Shown piece by piece: positions 59,142 through 64,000 of a stretch of 64,000 nt of DNA. A program made the translations under genes and the position numbers. This DNA is from Lutraria lutraria. Taxonomy: Eukaryota; Mollusca; Bivalvia; Venerida; Mactridae. The notes beneath the pieces are model-generated. The model was not told the origin of the DNA. It saw only the letters and a program-made list of their open reading frames with translations, and did not search any database. Within the stretch, counting starts at the first letter, position 1; every line of letters starts with the position of its first letter. The stretch covers positions 13,123,637 through 13,187,636 of the forward strand of contig OZ026851.1 in NCBI GenBank assembly GCA_964023205.1. The letters run 5' to 3'.

Positions 59142-60191
59142 TAGCGAATGGTCATGTGACCGTGTGTTACGTACGGGTGTTGTTGTTGAAATTTATCTTG
59201 TGGCAGATTGAGAAAATGTTGGGAAGTGGCCCTGTGACTGGACATGGGGTCATATAACAATTATTAACTCTATATGCAGACTATAAATTACTTGTGCATT
59301 GTCTTTACCAATGTTTTTAAGAAAAATATGTGAAGAAAAAATGTGAAAATTATATGTGAAAGAAATGTGGAAAAAAGTGAATGAAATATGTTAATCCATC
59401 TGTGTGCCTCCTCCCCACACCCCTCTCATTTATGACCATTATTCTCTCCCTACGTGGCATTAAGATGTCTTACTTTAAGCTGGGACAGAAAATAGAATAT
59501 TCTACTGCCATGACAACATACTGCTGTCTACTACATACATATGGAAGATGAATTTTGTGTTGAGAATTTTGAATTTTTTAAAGGACAGTTTTTTTTAGCT
59601 GCTTTAAAAGAAACACAAAAACATGTTCTGTATACCGGATGCTTTGTTTTATAGTATATTGTATACTCTTTTAATCGGTGATAATTATAAACTGTTCAAT
59701 GTTTTTTCATCACAAATGGCCTGAAATTGTTTTTGATGATAATATCATGATTATTTTATATGAGTCATGGAGATTACTCAGTATTTCGCTGATGTTTTTA
59801 CTCAAATTTTCTGCTGAAACATTTACGAGTTGTCTGCCCCTGAGCGACTAATGGAAAAATCCACCTGCTCATTTTTGTCAGAAAAGTCAACATGGACGTC
59901 CATCAGCTTGAGGTCCAATCTCATCAGAAAGTAGACATTTGTGTAAATACTTAATTTTAATGGTCATTTTTGGTTGCAGAATCAGGATCAACAGATGCTT
60001 GGGACTGTCTGATAAATCATCTTTGTGATTCAAAAGCTTTCAACTCTCAGGTCCTTCATCCGGTTGATTCAGAAGGCAACCAGTCTGTAATCTGAGTGAG
60101 CCAGAAGCTTTGAATACTCAGTCCAACATCTGGGTTACCAAGATGCTTGTAACACTCAGGTCTTATATCTGGGTTATTTTAGACACTTATA
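59142..60191 (+). other. CTDSPL: CTDSPL 3'UTR (start)
   Basis: Follows the TAG at 59139-59141. No coding sign. A Pumilio-type TGTAAATA is at 59942-59949. The 3' end of the transcript is unknown; AATAAA at 60335-60340 is one candidate. Confidence 0.5.
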
Positions 60192-60269
60192 TCGAGGGCT
60201 CAATGCAAGACAGTCGTAACTTGTTCTTATTTCAATTTGAGTTACGACACTGTTGCGTTGAGCCCTCGA
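60192..60269 (-). repeat. Family H 78-bp hairpin, copy 5, in the CTDSPL 3'UTR or just downstream
   Basis: TCGAGGGCTCAATGCAAGAC ... TTGCGTTGAGCCCTCGA; orientation as copy 2. Confidence 0.9.
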
Positions 60270-60334
60270 TATGTCATACAGAAAAAATATCAAAATTTGA
60301 GTGTTTTTTTAATGTATTTATTTTAAAAATTTTG

Positions 60335-60340
60335 AATAAA
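60335..60340 (+). terminator. CTDSPL: Candidate CTDSPL polyadenylation signal
   Basis: AATAAA, 1.2 kb past the stop codon; other weaker signals lie further on. Confidence 0.35.
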
Positions 60341-63300
60341 TGCCTTATTTTGATAAAAATCATGAAAAATATAGCATTCAAGAAATACAGATGGAAAACT
60401 CATATTAAAATTGTATGGTAAAAGAATTCTTTTGTAAGAATGGTTCAGTAAAAGTTTATGTTGATTTCTAGGTTTTGAAATAATCATTTTTTAACATTAC
60501 TATTGTTACAGTGACTGTGACTTTAATGTCACCACATCAGATGCTGGGCATTTTTTACATCAAATTAATGAACTGATGAATCATATGGGAATCAACACCA
60601 GGATTTGATAGATACATTATTTCTCATGTTACAGTTGTGTATGATCCCTTATGAGCCCATTGCCTGACAATCTTGTCTGTTTGATTTTAAGATGCTAGGA
60701 TGGTATACGAGATACTGTATTCAGTGATAACTACCACGTAACTTAGAGCATGGATACAGATTACAAGATTTTGGTTACATAATTTACTGTTAAAACAAGG
60801 GCTGTCCCAAAAAATATACATGGGGAACTCACCAATAATGTCTTACTAAGATAGTTTCAGTGGTCTATCATAAAGTTACCATAGTTAAAATAAACTACAT
60901 GTGCACGAAAATCTTTGATAAAATCAAGTCCTTACATATTTCGAGACATTGACATTGGAGAAAGCTAATTAATGCTTAATTTAGATCACAATTGAATCTC
61001 CCTATAGTGGTGTTCATAGAAAAATCCCAACATTTTTATTTTGTGTGAAAATAATTGTGTTTACTAATCATTTTAATATGTATCCATGTTTTTAAAAAAG
61101 TGAGTTATTTTCACCCTAGATCTTAGTACAGAACATTTTATATTACATGAATCATGTGACTACATCATATGACTGCATCATGTCACATTGTGACTACATC
61201 ATTGATGTATAAGGAATCATTGCTTACTTGCATTATGTGTAAAATTTATGTGTGAAAATTATACTGTGTACATCTTATTGTGGATGGCTAACATTTTTGT
61301 ATACTTACAACATTATATTTACTGGACAATATTATTGTTTTCATGTAGCGTTACATTTTTTTATGCAAATCAATCCATGGTCATGTGACTTATCACCCAA
61401 GGCAACTCTGAAAATTCTTATATAGACTTTCTTTTAGTTAAAAAAACTGCCAACAAATCTCCTTAATATTTGATATAAAAAATCCTGATTCACATATTTC
61501 AGATATTTCTAACTGAAAATAATCTAGAAACATATGGAGTATGATTGATTAATTATTTGTTTTGTCTGCCATGTTTTATTGTCTATCCACTAGATAAATA
61601 GGAATAGTTTACTAAGGTGTCTGTCAGGTAGCCAAGTTTTCTCACTTTAATTAATGTTTTAAGTCAAGTACTTGACTCTAAAAGCACAAATAAGTAGATG
61701 AATATTCTGTAAAACACAAATATAAAAGTTTTTACTTCTGACACTTGTCTGCTTCATTGCATTAACTTGATATCATATAAAGGGAGGTGATTTATTTTAG
61801 TTTGAGTTTAATTAAGTAGATTTACCTCCCTTGTTTGTTATTGCAGAAATATTCTGACAGCCCTTATGCTGAATTATTCTAAGATGGTAAATTTAGCCAA
61901 AGTTGTACAATTTTATACATGATAGTTGAGAAGTAAAGTTAGGGTTGTAGTGCATTAAAGGGGATTTAGATAGATTTTAAAAATTTTGATCGCATTCTTA
62001 CTTTTCTATGTTGAATATTTATGATAATTTTGTTAGTATTAAATCATTAACATATTCATCAACTATAGTTCATTGTCAGGAAAATAATTCAATTGCTGCC
62101 ATTGTGTATAAACTATCTACGTTTTTTACGTAAGTGAACCCATTACGTTCATAAATTCATTACTAGCTCAAGAAGTCATCCTTAAGAACTGTGTTGTGGT
62201 CAAGAGTGTGTCACATGTAATCAGAAAACAATATTTTATGTTTGGTTTGGTTATAGAGCACATTGTGTAATAGTATGAATATATTTTTTTGTTAGTTTGA
62301 TTGACTGACTTTGATAGATTTTATGGTACCATGAATAAGTCCTTTTTGGAAAAGTTTCGATTAAGTTGATGAAAAATTTGCCATAATAGAAAAGATTATA
62401 GAATGATACAAGGGCGCTAATTTAGTAGCTAATTAGGGACACGTTATCAATATTTTTCAAGAAAGCTTTCAGTTCTTCTGTTTGTATTGAAATATTATTC
62501 AACCTGTAAGCTTAGTTTGGCATTAAACACTGTTTTGTAAGCTTTTGTGGCTTTATTTGTAGTCAAAGGTAGACAAGTATGTACAATGTTATTTGGTTAC
62601 CTCCCCTATTTTAAAATTGAAATGATTAAATTACCTCCCTTAGTTCAGTTTTTACACCTTGGAGTTTTTGTATGACACTTGGACTCATTTTCATTGATTT
62701 TAGAATTGAATTGTTTCTAAGGATTTTGTTATCATTTTTACTGTTATTTCTAGTAATTTTACCATGAAATCTGTATAATTGTGGAGTATCTTGTACTATA
62801 TTGTAAATAATAATTCTGTCATGTACGTATATCAATTATATATATGTGTATGTAATAATTATATAGAGAAACCATAGTTTAATCAGAGTAGTATAACATT
62901 ATTTTTGTTAATTTTATGAATGATTAAAGTTTATGTATTACATTGAACTATAACAATTCCCATGTGTGGGTCTTGTATGATTAGTAGTGTTTTGTACCAT
63001 AAAACAATGCAAGTGGAACTATTTGAACCCAAACTATTCCCAAGTTTAGAGCTTAATGTTCAGGAGCAGAAATTTACATGCTTTTAGCCCTAATAGGAAA
63101 TTTTATCTTGGTAAAATGTCAAGATATGTTAAAAAGATTGAAGAATCGAGACATCAGTAGCCACTTAAAACAGTTTATGTGCTCAACTCCCAATTTTCTT
63201 CTTCTCAATATCTTTTTATGATATTCATACATTGCTAAACAAAGTCTTAGCTGAGAATTACTTGATTTGCATGTGTTCTAAATACACTAACTTTTAAAAA

Positions 63301-64000
63301 AGATACCCAAGTTTTCAAATAGGTGTTTCTTAAACTACATAATGAACAGTACACCTGTAGATCGTTAAATGCCAATTAGTAGCAAAATGAGAATACCGGT
63401 ACATTTTTAAAGTAAAATGTTTTTTAACATTTGAAGACAAGTTAAGCTTTATACTTGGGAATAATGTAGTAACACCTGATAATTTTGTGGAGTATTTCAA
63501 CTAAATAATTCATCAAAAAGGAACATTTTTGTAATCATGTGATTTTATGGAGTCTCTAGTTTAACATGGAAGTATAATATAGGGCTTAAACATTGCATTT
63601 TGATTATTTGTGTTATCTTTTCTTTCATAATGTTTTTTATCTTGTTTAAATCTTTTAAATAATTTATTTATTAAAATCAATTTACATGGCTGCTGATTAG
63701 TTTAAATTAAAATTTTCATCTGTTTTTGAATGAGTAGGATAAAATAGTTACAGTTATAAATAAAGGCTGACCCCTCTTTATACCCTTATTTCAGTCATAG
63801 CCTCATCATAGATTATTGATGTTTGAAAAAAAATATTACAACAGGTGAAAGAAATGAGGAAATTGTAAAATCTGTAAAAAATAGTGTTCATGAAATTTGA
63901 TAAGGTACAATATAACTTCCCATATTTTATGTGGGTTTTTTTTGTTGCTATTTTGAGAATGTATTCCCTAATTTAAATTGTCACATTGAACAAATTATTT
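60341..64000. other. Downstream of CTDSPL, long 3'UTR or intergenic, no gene seen
   Basis: AT-rich. AAGGGAGGTGATTTA (61781) pairs with TAGATTTACCTCCCTT (61816-61831) as a hairpin; two further TTACCTCCC motifs lie near 62600 and 62630. No exon recognised. Confidence 0.4.

Overview
This is an animal nuclear genome window, most likely from a bivalve mollusc. The evidence is AT-rich sequence, intron-split genes with GT-AG junctions, AATAAA signals, tRNA-derived SINEs, many short TA-flanked foldback elements, and a repeat beginning with the CAAGAGGGCCAAGATGGCCC type of end, which I know from clam and oyster genomes. The taxon is an inference. There are no operons, CRISPR arrays or prokaryotic features.

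Four genes can be supported. (1) At 52-1555 (+) lie the last two coding exons of an SLC16 (monocarboxylate-transporter-like) MFS protein; the rest is outside the window. (2) At 11726-7557 (-) is a complete five-exon TMEM41A, a 244-residue VTT-domain ER membrane protein, with a probable non-coding first exon near 13.43-13.5 kb. (3) At 15590-19015 (+) is a complete four-exon MALSU1, a mitochondrial ribosome large-subunit assembly factor of the RsfS family (425 residues), with an unusually long acidic linker. It is divergent from TMEM41A. (4) At 29072-59141 (+) is a complete seven-exon CTD small phosphatase (CTDSPL/SCP family, 270 residues) spread over 30 kb, with a 13-kb first intron and a candidate upstream promoter/first exon at 24.27-24.54 kb. 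In genes 2-4 every internal junction keeps the frame, and exon lengths sum to 735, 1278 and 813 nt. I also see one tRNA-Ala(UGC)-like sequence inside the 5' intron of TMEM41A.

Most of the rest is repeat. The families are: (A) TA-flanked elements with CAGTCAAACCTG ends; (B) TA-flanked elements with CAGTACAACCTC ends; (D) TA-flanked elements with CAGTCGAAACTC ends; (E) elements with AGGGCTCTCC ends; (F) foldback elements with GGTCCAGT-type internal motifs; (G) long CAAGAGGGCC repeats; (H) a 78-bp hairpin present five times, always within the CTDSPL gene or just past its stop codon; tRNA-derived SINEs; and eight or so tandem arrays. Several elements are nested, with readable target-site duplications. 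Two long arrays (5.48-6.23 kb and 52.6-53.0 kb) are tandem expansions inside single transposon copies, and another array (18.0-18.23 kb) supplies a splice acceptor of MALSU1. I did not find a new multi-gene system. The most unusual signals are the hairpin family within one phosphatase gene and the birth of minisatellites inside mobile elements.
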